Shown: piece by piece, positions 23,850 through 33,504 of the stretch
Position numbering within the stretch: position 1 is the first letter of the stretch
Layout of the letters: every line of letters begins with the position of its first letter
From: Elysia marginata
Lineage: Eukaryota > Mollusca > Gastropoda > Plakobranchidae
Length of the DNA stretch: 33,539 bases
Direction: 5' to 3'
NCBI GenBank assembly: GCA_019649035.1
Contig: BMAT01000833.1
Span: 180,828-214,366, forward strand
Made by a program: the position numbers and the translations under genes
Notes under the pieces: generated by a model
What the model was told of the DNA's origin: nothing
The model's database searches: none
Seen by the model: only the letters and a program-made list of their open reading frames with translations

Positions 23850-23940
23850 CATTATTATTATTGTTGTTGTTGTTATTATTTCAACATTATTATTACTATT
23901 ATTATTATTAATATTATTATTATCATTATTATTATTATAA
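23726..23940. repeat. Compound trinucleotide array (ACT)n, (TTA)n, (TTG)n
   Basis: It begins with AAT/ATT triplets, passes through about twelve ACT triplets (23740-23780), then a long TTA/ATT run with short TTG islands near 23800 and 23861-23872. Triplet periodicity leaves both strands open as poly-Thr, poly-Ile and poly-Val frames, which are artefacts of the repeat. Confidence 0.95.
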
Positions 23941-26045
23941 AAGATCACACGACACAATTGCGGCGACTGTGTTAAAAACAAAAACAATGATGACGAATAA
24001 GATGACGACGACGATTGTAAAGGCGATACCAATATAAAAAAAATAATTGGTGATCAGTTAAGGAACTATATGTACCTAAACTTGCAAGATTATCGAAACG
24101 TATGTTACATTGCGGAGTTACAAAGGAAATCATCACTCTGCATGTATAAGTGTCACGAGAACACTTTCTGATTACAGAATTTTTTATATCTAGTGAAGGA
24201 ATGTAATATTTGTAGTATTCCCGTAGTTTCAAAAATATATTTCCTCTTCAACAGTTACCATTTAAACGAAAAAAATATAATAATTGCCTTTTTTACTCTC
24301 ATTTTCCCGATGAAGTAATGTTTAAATACATCTATTTTAATACCGTGTGGCAGCCTGGTTGACAAACAGATAGTTTCAAAGCTATTATAAAGATCATAGT
24401 TGGCACATCCAGAGGGAAATACATGGGAAAAGATCACAGATGAGATTCAAACCCTCTGATTTATCACAAATAAGTTTTAATAACTGATTATTAAAGGTTA
24501 CACTTTTTTCGTACATTTTTTCTCGTCGCTCAACAGACTTTTCACTAACATGACCCGGTAGAAAATGTTGCATACAACACTATATTTTTTTTTTGTAAAA
24601 TCTGAATTCGTCGTCTCAATAATTTAAACGACAAAGTAGTGCTAATTTAAGTGAGTGTTATTATACATTTTTAATTTTTTATAACAAGCATTTCACAAAC
24701 AATAGACTGCCAAATCAGATGAAGAGTATATTTAACATTATATTATTTTTATCCTTGATTTTTCAATAACCTGATTGCTTATAAGATTGTTTTGTATGTG
24801 AAGAATTTCCAAAATAACTCTCATTTCCAGCAGGCGATAGAACCTTCTGTGAAAAACTTATACATAATATTTATTTTTTTTTCTTTCGCCCCTAAAAATA
24901 ACGGATGAATTCGGTGAATAAAATGAACGCCCGCTACCTTTTATACTTTTTCTTCTTTGGCGTCCTTCAAACCTAGAGCAATATCTTTTTTATCTGCCAT
25001 ATAAAGATCACACGCAGTATGATTTCTTGCCGGTTCTGATCTCTTGAGACCGAAAGTGTTCAATGATTTATCCACTTGTTCTTTTTATGCTTCGGTCGTG
25101 AAAGCCCCTGTGATGAATTCTCTATTTCATGCACTCATCGCTATCACCTTCGACGATTAATTCATCGTTTTATTATAGTGGTTCTATGTTGTTAACTTTT
25201 CTTACTCGAAGGAAGTAAGAATTTTTTCATAAGTAAGCGTTTTCCCTTTCTTGATTTTAATAAGTGTGGGGTATTGATGCAGAAGAATCGTAAGCGTAGG
25301 AAATGGAGAAGAAAAAAATTATTTATGATTCTAGCACCAGCGATTGATTACGATGTTTGGGTGGTGTTTCTATATATCATGCAAACGTAATCATTTTTCA
25401 TTTGTCCTTCAACAGACTACCAATCAATACGACCCACGACCTTAAGAATCCATAAAACTACAATAGACTTTCAGGTCTAGATAGTACTTTTATTTTTCAT
25501 TATAATTTTCAAAAAATGATTCTTATTCTAGATTTCTCTGTAAAGAGAAAACTTTCTTAGTTACAGAAAGATATCGAAGGGTTTCCAAGTGCATGCCCAA
25601 AAGCAAAAACTAAATCAACTTCTAGTCCCTTTATTAAGCATGTAATATAAATTACGGATGTAGATTAATTTAACATTCCTGGTTTTCAGAGTTTTAGAGC
25701 AAAAAATTACGAAAAGGTTTATAACGGTCACGCTATCAATCTTTACCAAACCAAAACACGGGAACTGCAATACTAGGTGTGTCATTTTTTCAGCTAAAAT
25801 GTTTTAATACAGGTCTTCAAGAAAGGTATGTATTGCAAGGTTTATTATTTGATGGGTAGCTTTTTGGTTGTGATAAACAAATATCTTTTCTCATGTAAAT
25901 AGTTTCAAAAGGCAGCGTGAGAGGGGGTGGAGGCAGTTTACTTGAGGATGTCATTGTGAAATTAGAATTTGAGAGAAGCTAGTTGAACTTTCATATCTCT
26001 ATTACAAATAGCGCAATTACACTTTGTAGTCGTCGTAGAAAAAGA
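23941..26045. other. Gene-free stretch
   Basis: AT-rich sequence with no supported gene. The longest non-repeat frame on the - strand (23972-24232, 86 codons) has no recognised similarity. Confidence 0.45.
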
Positions 26046-26071
26046 AGTAGCAACAGTAGCACATCAGTAGC

Positions 26072-26147
<76 letters not shown>

Positions 26148-26175
26148 TTGGCAGCAGCACTTCTAACAGTAGTCG
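26046..26175. repeat. (GTA)n microsatellite with CAG-rich edges
   Basis: About 27 uninterrupted GTA/TAG triplets (about 26065-26147) flanked by CAG/AGC-containing triplets on both sides. The degenerate edges and pure core are typical of a growing trinucleotide array. The open frames through it (poly-Val on +, poly-Thr and poly-Leu on -) are not genes. Confidence 0.95.
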
Positions 26176-26560
26176 CAGAAGTAAATCGAGCAAGCTGCGC
26201 CTTTTGACTTTCAGAAATATTTTCCAGTTTGCCATCCTTTGTCGCTCGGAGTTGATAGATTGATAATATGTCACATACAGGTGACAACGAGAAACCGAAA
26301 ATAATTTTCATTAGGATAATCAAACACATGTGGCAATACTCCTGATAATTCTGCGCTATCACACAAATTGTGTTAGTGCTTTTTGTAATTCAATCTCGCA
26401 GAGTGATACTTAAAAATATTATGACAGCTTCAACAATATTTTGATTAAAATGAAAATGACTGAGCTGAGTTTTACGTGCTCTTTAATTCATGATAAACTC
26501 ATAATCTCATTTTTCTGTATTCCATTTATCTTTATGAATACACTTTGATCAATCAAGCTA
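26176..26560. other. Gene-free spacer
   Basis: AT-rich, nothing recognisable. It leads directly into the minisatellite. Confidence 0.5.
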
Positions 26561-27305
26561 AGTAAACGGACACTGGGAATGTGGTATCTGAACGGGCAAC
26601 TAGGTATGCTGTCTAAACGGACACTGAGATGTTGTCCAAACGGACACTGAGAATGTTGTGTCTAAACGGGCAACTAGGCATGCTGTCTAAACGGACACTG
26701 AGGTGTTGTCTAAACGGACACTGAGGTGTTGTCTAAACGGACACTGAGGTGGTGTCTAAGCGGACACTGAGAATGTGGTATGTGAACGGGCAACTAGGTA
26801 TGCTGTCTAAACGGACACTGAGGTGTTGTCTAAACGGACACTGAGGTGTTGTCTAAACGGACACTGAGGTGGTGTCTAAACGGACACTGAGGTGTTGTCT
26901 AAACGGACACTGGGAATGTGGTATCTGAACGGGCAACTAGGCATGCTGTCTAAACGGACACTGAGGTGTTGTCTAAACGGACACTGAGGTGTTGTCTAAA
27001 CGGACACTGAGGTGGTGTCTAAACGGACACTGAGGTGTTGTCCAAACGGACACTGATAATGTGGTATCTAAATGAACATCTAGAATATGGTGTCGAAACG
27101 GACATTTAAAATGTGGTGTCTGAACGGAAGACTAGAATATTGTGTCTAAACGGACACCATAGTGGACAACTAGAATATTGTGTCTAAATGACACTGAGAA
27201 GATGTCCAAACGGACACTGAGATGGTGTCTAAACGGACGCTGTAAATAGGAAGTCCTAACGGATTCTGAGAATCTGGTGATTAAACAGACAGAGAAAATA
27301 TGGCG
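26561..27305. repeat. Minisatellite with higher-order structure (23/25/26-bp cells)
   Basis: Three related cells all begin AACGG. B is 23 bp (AACGGACACTGAGGTGTTG, then TCTA). A is 25 bp (AACGGGCAACTAGGTATGCT, then GTCTA). C is 26 bp (AACGGACACTGGGAATGTGG, then TATCTG). A cells start at 26591, 26665, 26785 and 26928, so successive higher-order units are 74, 120 and 143 bp: exactly A+B+C, A+3B+C and A+4B+C. The fourth is again A+4B+C, ending at 27070. A variant B with GGTGGTG is the third B in each of the three longer units. After 27070 the array decays into A/C-like cells and fades near 27305. The cells are not multiples of three overall, and stops fill all frames, so it is not coding. Confidence 0.95.
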
Positions 27306-28694
27306 CCTAAGAGAATAATATTTGTGACGTTAATTACACCATGTTGTAGTGTCTAATTGATACTTGTTTTTTTTTCTTGGTGTACTAAGCCGTTGATAAA
27401 GCAGCTCTGAAGTTGTAAAGTTAAGCTAATTGTTCTGAAGTTTTACTAACCTGTTTTACAGACTTAGATAGCATTTTATGCTTTGTCTATGAAGCCAGGA
27501 AACTGGATGAAATAATCTCACACCAAAAGTGCTAAAGTTTCATATTTCATTTCCCACAAGCAGTTTTAATCATAGGCATGAGACACACCTTATAAATAGT
27601 AGAACAAAGAAACACTGTCTAGAATGGTTTTAATATTGGCAGGACTTGACAGTCCAATTAAGTGGTTCTTCATCGATCTGTGAAAGGAACAGTATGTATT
27701 ATCCAAGGTTTAATAGATGGAATGCTAAACATGTTTCAGTTTCAGTGCTTATTGCTAAAAAATCAAAATGAATACATAGATTGGAACTTATTTCTTCCGT
27801 TTAGTATTGTTGACTGCAAAGTCTGTGAATTTGAGCGAATTGCTCAACAGATCTATAGAGTAAAATTTAATATGAGTTACTCGTTGAAAGGGGGCAATAG
27901 GTGAACCGATCGGCATTTTGTTGTCTCTATTTTGACATGAGATGTAAGAAATCTTATTAACTGTTCCTATTTTAGACGATTTAAATTTACGAAGGGAATA
28001 AAAAAACAACTGCTCGTGATTTAGCATAAGAGTGAAACAAAAACAATTGCGCAATTTTAAAAATAGTCCTTTTTTTCCAGATCAAAACTGTCCTTTCTCT
28101 CCTCAATCTCTTTGTCCTCACATTTTTTTCCTTTTCCGTCTTCTCCTTCTCTGTCAACTGACACTCGCATGTAACGTACAGGTACAGTCATAATTATGTT
28201 GTTTCAGGAGATAAAGGAATTGACAGTCTCCAAAATTTTATGAGCTTCTGACATAAACCCTGATTTTGGGAAAAGCTTGTTTTATTGAATAAAGGAAATT
28301 TATTATCGCCACGTGCGAAAAGGATTACAGAAGTTAATCTCTCAATTACTGGTCACCTAATTTTGCAAGCAGTTATAAGCGATAATAGACAGCTATATGA
28401 CCAAAATGTAGCTAGATTACCGCAGCCAGACATGTTGAATTGTTTTATAAATGAAACTAGTCACAGCCTAATTTCTTTTTTTTTAAAAGCTACGGCAAAG
28501 AAAGATAATCTACCTGCGTTTTTCTTGGCATACCGATGCGAAGTAACCGTACTCCTTTTTTCTACAGTGCTGTCTCGCGCTGTAACACCGATTTGACACT
28601 CACACATGAACTGGCATTATTTTTTTTCAATATGGCGCCATCGGAGCGCATCTCAAGGTAGACAGATCATTGACAAAGCATTCTCTTTCAATAG
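27306..28694. other. Gene-free stretch with one unassigned open frame
   Basis: No supported gene. The + strand frame at 28285-28596 is about 103 codons, begins with TTG rather than ATG, and has a fairly even amino-acid composition (contains AKRITEVNLS and ARLPQPDMLNC). I do not recognise it, and it may be chance or a decayed exon. A pyrimidine-rich segment lies at 28080-28155. Confidence 0.4.
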
Positions 28695-29640
28695 AGCTTT
28701 TACTTTAAAATAAGGACGACTATAGGGACGTGGCCATCTCGGTTCTCTGTCGGCTCTCTCTGTCACTGTTGTAAGTTCTTAGCATTGTCTTCGATCTTGT
28801 GCTAGGGTTGTGATTTTATCCAGTTCATCAGCTGAATGGAGTCAGACATCATGGTCGATCAGGGCGAGATCTTCATTTAGGACCACTGGGAGCGTTGTTC
28901 TTGGTCCTTTCCTTGTAGTCATATTGAACGAAATATGCTCTTGTTAGCGGATGTGTCTATCTTTCCTTATGGTTTTTGCCAAATTGAACGAAATATGCTC
29001 TTGTTAGCGGATGTGTCTATCTTTCCTTGTGGTTTTTGCCATATTGAACGAAACATGCTCTTGTTAGCGGATGTGTCTATCTTTCCTTGTGGTTTTTGCC
29101 ACATTGAACGAAATATGCTCTTGTTAGCGGATGTGTCTATCTTTCCTTGTGGTTTTTCCCATATTGAACGAAACATGCTCTTGCTAGCGGAGGTGTCTCT
29201 ATCTTTCCTTAGAGTATTTCAAATAGTTTCTTGCGAGACTCTAAAATTTGCAGTAACAATGGTTTTCATGACATCTTGGGTAGAGTGACCAATTTGTGAT
29301 TTTAAAGGGAAATTTTATGTTCAATAGAATTATTTTCGGGTGAAACGCATTTAGTTGTTCTTCGTCTGCATGAGTTTTAGTTATGTGCTGAAGTTATATA
29401 GTAAAATGGAATTTCCCAAAGACTCATTTAGATGTATCTTTGTTGCAGTATTAATTTTGTTTCCTTTAATCAATAGATTGTTGATTGAACCTGCTGAGCT
29501 CTGTGGAGGAGATCTGTTTTCTTCTTTCTCTATCTTCGTTGTCGCCAATCAGCGAGCCTACCTTTTTCACTTTTTCCAGTCTTCTTCGCCTTTTGGTAAT
29601 AATGTGAACTCAGCTTTGTCTATGCTTACGTTGAGATGAT
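28695..29640 (-). pseudogene. Degenerate LINE reverse transcriptase C-terminal half, carrying an internal minisatellite
   Basis: Read on the - strand from 29640 downward, the order matches the thumb and C-terminal region of an endonuclease/RT polyprotein common in mollusc genomes: DKAEFTLLPKGEEDW (29576-29620), KVGSLIGDNEDRERRKQ (to about 29525), KIHLNESLGNSILLYN (about 29390-29440), HADEEQLNAFH (29342-29372), KITNWSLY (29281-29303), LRKDRDTSASKSM (29170-29210), then the 60-bp array, then GPRTTLPVVLNEDL (28866-28907) and HSADELDKITTLAQDRR, fading near 28695. Stops and frame changes occur throughout; for example TGA stands where an arginine codon is expected before LHSADE. Catalytic palm motifs lie upstream and are absent, so the copy is 5'-truncated. 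Clade not assigned. The tandem expansion is unusual for a LINE. Confidence 0.88.
28907..29216. repeat. 60-bp minisatellite born inside a LINE ORF
   Basis: Four full 60-bp units (starting 28921, 28981, 29041, 29101) plus a fifth, 5'-flanking unit at 29161 that is 2 bp longer in its middle part, and a partial match at 28907-28920. Units are almost identical: TTGAACGAAATATGCTCTTG, TAGCGGATGTGTCTATCTTT and CCTTGTGGTTTTTGCC. On the - strand each unit encodes a variant of DTSANKSMFRSIWQKPQGKI, the segment that in the host LINE links LRKDRDTSASKSM to GPRTTLPVV. The 8-bp word CTTTCCTT occurs at both outer boundaries (28907-28914, 29203-29210) and once per unit. Because 60 is divisible by 3, both strands stay open, which explains the 117- and 69-codon frames here. 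Confidence 0.93.
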
Positions 29641-30123
29641 AAGGACACTCTAGAATCAGAAATAAAGCTAACAAAAGCTTCTTATAGAAAAGTAACAATA
29701 TACAAAGCCGCCACGGTACAAAAACTTAGATGAAAAGATAAATAGTTATAAACTCTGGCACATGCAGCCTATAAGATCGTGTTAAGTTTACTGCAATCAG
29801 GCGGTAATCGTTTGGCTTCTTTTGAAAATTTGGTCCCATTGTTCCATTGTATAAAATTTACAAAACTTTACCTTTCATGGCTGCAAATCACACACTCAAA
29901 ATTGTATCCCTTCATATAACATATCTCCATACTGTTATGAAAATTTTTCTCTCAAGTTTTTATACAATTAAAGAGCATGTGTTTACTCATTGCACTAATA
30001 ACCGAATTCAACCCCATCTGGTACAAAACAAAACAAAAAAGAAATTATTGTGGGTTTTTTTTATAAAAATTTTGCGTTGAAAATACTATTTTGTTTGCCG
30101 CTGCTCTTCTTCTATTTTAGGAT
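29641..30123. other. Gene-free spacer
   Basis: No supported gene. The LINE similarity stops at about 29640, so this side is the 5' truncation or decay point of that element. Confidence 0.45.
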
Positions 30124-30540
30124 TTAAGGAACATTCTTTATCATGTTCGTGTTATTGTTTTCTTCCTTTCCTAACTCTTCCCATTTTCCTTCATCGTTTT
30201 TGGTCTTCTCACCTCGTTCTTCCCACGTACATAACTCATTGATACAATCAGCAGCACATGTATGTGAGCCTGCGATAAAAGGTCGAGTGGCGTGTCGGGA
30301 ATGATGCCATGTCAGGCTAAGACAGTAAGAGGTTAAATAAAATCTTTCAGTACTGAAATTAGAAAATTGTGTCAAAAAACCTTCATTGAAATTTATGATG
30401 AGCTGAATGCAACACTTTGAACACAAATAATTGTTACCGAATACGATATTTAGATCACAAAACCCATTTTGTCGCAAGCGATTCTGACATGAAAAAGTCG
30501 CACATTTGCTATGATTTGGAGTCACGGGTGATTCTAACAT
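30124..30540 (-). CDS. Unassigned open frame, 138 codons from its first ATG
   Basis: The longest non-repetitive open frame in the window. The frame is open from 30633, but its first codon there is TTG; the first ATG is at 30538-30540, giving MLESPVTPNHSKC and 138 residues. The N-terminal half is cysteine-rich (SKCATFSCQNRLRQNGFCDL, then LCSKCC), and the C-terminal tail is charged (EERGEKTKNDEGKWEE). No signal peptide or transmembrane segment is clear. I recognise no family. Under a simple random-base model at this composition, a frame this long is unlikely but not excluded in a 33-kb window. It could be an exon, a young gene, or chance. No polyadenylation or splice evidence was established. 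Confidence 0.2.
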   Translation of the reverse strand: MLESPVTPNHSKCATFSCQNRLRQNGFCDLNIVFGNNYLCSKCCIQLIINFNEGFLTQFSNFSTERFYLTSYCLSLTWHHSRHATRPFIAGSHTCAADCINELCTWEERGEKTKNDEGKWEELGKEENNNTNMIKNVP

Positions 30541-30633
30541 GAATTTCGGAAAAGGGAACTTTGCACTGATGATACAAATCTTGAGAGAATCTATAATAAA
30601 ACAAATCCACCGCTTTTGGCCAGTTACATTCAA

Positions 30634-32334
30634 ATGAAATGGGACCTTTTAAAAATAAATATAAAATGTTGACAGAATAAAATATTTCAGCACCTGAAGT
30701 CGTCTTTTACATAAAAAGACCTTTTTTCACAGCCTCACAATTATGCATAGCTTTAGCCTGTGCTGTTTACATAATTATCGTTTAAAGATCGCCAGCTTTT
30801 CAGCATTCGGGTGGAAGCGTAAAGAGAAATAGGATCGCACTATGTTTAGTCAACAAGTCTTGCTGATGTTAATCTATTCAAATTTTAATTGTTTTTTTTT
30901 TTAATCACAAAATGGAAGATGACAATAATACCATTGGCTTTGAAGTAAGGTGGTTTTTTTTTCCTTGGACGCAGATTTAAGCCAAAGACTATTTTCACCA
31001 TTTTCGTACTGAAGCTGTGCACATTTCAAAAATATTGCAATTCGCTGTCTAAATGGTGGGTACCCCCGAAAGTTAGAGTAAACCTCCTTTGTGCAACGGA
31101 TCAATCTGACCCTAATTCACGTAGAGCCATATTGGTCCCTTAACACAAAAGAGTTAATGTATACTCTTTCTTCCGGAATCGTCCGCCATATTAATAACCA
31201 AGCGCAATATTTTCGTAATATGCACAACCTCAATAGTGATTGTGAGTAACATTGTTTGAACAAAGACAAAACAAAAGTGGATTGGGAGTATTTTCTTTTT
31301 GTCAAAGCAAATACTAGACGGGGTCATGAAGCCTCCTTGAAAGTTGCTTTTAATTGATGAACAAGATAGTGTCAATGAAAGTGACAGGTAATGAAAAAAC
31401 CTGTCATGGACTTACACTAAAGAGTCCTTGCTAGCTGTTTTCTTGTACTTCTCAATGAAAGTACAAACAGCAAGATCCAAGGAATCGTGAAACTCAGGCT
31501 AAGTTTTTATTTGTTTTCCAAAACATAAAGCAAACTTATACACTCTTGAGTTTATTCCCTTTTACGTTTCTAGCAAAATTGTGCGTTTTAGTAGGTGCTG
31601 CACCTTTACATGTGAATGGTCTACGCTTTCCCTTGTATACTTGTCATCTTCGGTACCCGAATGCTAAAAAAACTGCTAAGAAGGTGTTACATGTATTTTT
31701 ACAGGATTTCTCTATATGGGTTTTAAAAATTTTAATGTGTTTTAATGTATTAGTTTTGGGGCCAATATGATTTACAGTATCCGTAAATCGTAAACAATCT
31801 GCTCTACGAGTTTTCAATTGATTTGTCTAAACTAGGCTCGTAGATTAGATTCAACAACGCTGAATATCTCAAAAGGTATTTTGAGAGAAAAAGGGTGATG
31901 ATGGTAAACCACATTAATTTAGTGGTTTTGCCAAGACAGGGCACAAAGACGGCTTCTTTTTAGCCTTGGAGACAACAAAAGTCTTAGATGATAAACCACA
32001 CCAGGTTTCTGTAACATGCAAAACTAATATGAAGTTCCAAAGTCCCTGGGTTTTTAAAATTTGTTATAGACTGAGAATTAGAGATGATTTTGATAAGGGA
32101 TTTACGATACAGGACAAAATATTATAGTATATGGCTTGTCGGAATTCTCATTGATTTGTATATTTTTAAGGAGAGTTTTCAACAAATATAAATTCTTATT
32201 CAATACTATGCCCAACAAATTTCAAACCAAAACTTATTATTTTTAACAGCTAGTTGTTTGTCATCTGAAAAACTTCCCCTCTCCTCCCTCCCCTCCCAGG
32301 AAAAAAGGATAAAGTTATTCATTTTTGTTAATTT
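30634..32334. other. Gene-free stretch
   Basis: No supported gene. Contains the paired hairpins at 31382-31482, listed separately. Open frames at 31117-31375 (-) and 31546-31770 (+) are short, overlap on opposite strands or lack recognisable features. Confidence 0.45.
31382..31482. repeat. Two adjacent stem-loops
   Basis: First hairpin: TGACAGGT (31382-31389) pairs with ACCTGTCA (31399-31406) around a 9-base loop. Second: an interrupted stem, 31426-31450 against 31458-31482, with CCTTG/CAAGG at the base, GCTGTTT/AAACAGC in the middle and TTGTACTT/AAGTACAA next to the 7-base loop CTCAATG (one extra A). The second is about 57 bases long, in the range of small hairpin precursors. It could equally be a foldback remnant. 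Confidence 0.6.
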
Positions 32335-33275
32335 AAATTAATAACAACACATGTCAATTCAATTTTCGAAGGGGCGAGGTGCCACCACCCCCACTGGTTA
32401 TAGCAGGGGACACATTTAAGTGAGTTAATTCATTCAAGTTCCTGGAAATCATTCTGTCTAGCACATTAAGGTGTGAATTAAATAGCAACAACAAATTCAA
32501 AAAGGCCAGACAGAGTATGTACTTCTTGAGGAAACTAAGGCCTTTTAAGGGCAATGAGGTGATTATCATTAATTTTTACACAGCCATATGATTGTGGAGA
32601 GCATCTAAACTCAATCGAGTATTGTTCGGTGTAATAAAACAACAAATGGGGACATAAAAAGACCAAACTCAATTGTATAGACGCACAAAAAGTTAATTGG
32701 TATGAAAGTCTATATGAAAAAAATGTCATCCAGAACAGAAAAGATCTTGAAAGATGGCCCTCACCCACAAGGACATATTTTGATTTTTAACCCCATGGGC
32801 GATGACAAAGGGCGCTCAAAGGAAAGAAACGATTAGTAGATAACTTCTTTCCCCAAACCGTAAAATATTTTAATGGAACTAGGATTAAGAGATTATTCTA
32901 ATTGACTTTTTTGATAAAATGAAGGACACATAAGGATGGGATTTTTCCGTGAGCGAGAAGGGTTAAGAGGAGTGATTATACTTCTTATTCTAGGACAGAA
33001 GAGAAAAAATGCTACAGAGACAGAAAAAGAGAGAGGGGAAGGAAGAGGGATGCGAGCGAGAGAGAGAAAGACAGAGGGTGGGGTGCGCGGGTTTTTGCGA
33101 ATGAGAGATAACATTTTTTTTAATACATGTACTGATATTCTATAATAGTGTACTTTATATTCATAATGTTAGAATCTGTCAGCCTGAGTGAGCATTGCTG
33201 ACTTTAAGTTTAAATACATGTATTATGTAATTTTGTATTGACTGAATAAACTTGAAAATGAAATTGAAATAAAAG
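32335..33275 (+). pseudogene. 3' end of a Rex1/CR1-like LINE: RT C-terminus, 3' UTR and tail
   Basis: On the + strand the thumb and C-terminal region is readable: FRRGEVPPPPLVIAGD (about 32364-32411), VNSFKFLEIILSSTLRCEL (from 32423), MYFLRKLRPF, EVIIINFYTAI (to about 32589). Frame changes follow, then KKTKLNCI, SLYEKNVIQ, and at the end FFPQTVKYFNG (about 32847-32880), which corresponds to the FVPQAIKLLN-type terminus of Rex1/CR1-type ORFs. After it come a 3' UTR with a purine-rich block and, at 33240-33273, GAATAAACTTGAAAATGAAA continuing as TTGAAATAAA, like the short A-rich repeats that end CR1-group elements. Stops interrupt the ORF. The copy is strongly 5'-truncated and inactive. Its thumb matches in order the - strand fragment at 17.6-18.5 kb, so the two may be related families. 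Confidence 0.82.
32990..33085. repeat. Purine-rich low-complexity tract in the LINE 3' UTR
   Basis: The + strand is dominated by AGAG, GAAA and GGGA words, with one GCGAGCGAG segment. It sits between the end of the RT remnant and the LINE tail. It may be a decayed GA microsatellite that belonged to, or grew in, the element. Confidence 0.7.
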
Positions 33276-33498
33276 ACACTTGAATAACTCTTAAAAATGA
33301 AAATAACACCCGTAAAACTATGCATAGCGTTTGTCAAAGCCGTAGTCAAAAGTTTATATAACCACGTTACACGTCACAAACTTTATCAACGGCACAACTA
33401 CATGATATTTCGTTTTTTTTTTAATATGTCAACTGATATGCCTGCATCGATAGAGAAATTTAATGTCATTTTAATGATCAATCTGTGCATTTCATGCT

Positions 33499-33504
33499 AT
33501 CTCT

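Noticed and set aside
23691..24032. 113-codon - strand frame rich in Ile, Val and Asn
   Set aside because: Produced by the TTA/ACT array; the non-repeat ends are short and unrecognised.
25983..26362. Frames of 74-123 codons with poly-Val, poly-Thr or poly-Leu
   Set aside because: They overlap on both strands and are explained by the GTA array.
28935..29288. 117-codon + strand frame with a 20-residue repeat, resembling a repeat protein
   Set aside because: The opposite strand gives the expected LINE RT linker and flanking RT motifs, so the + strand frame is a by-product of a 60-bp unit.
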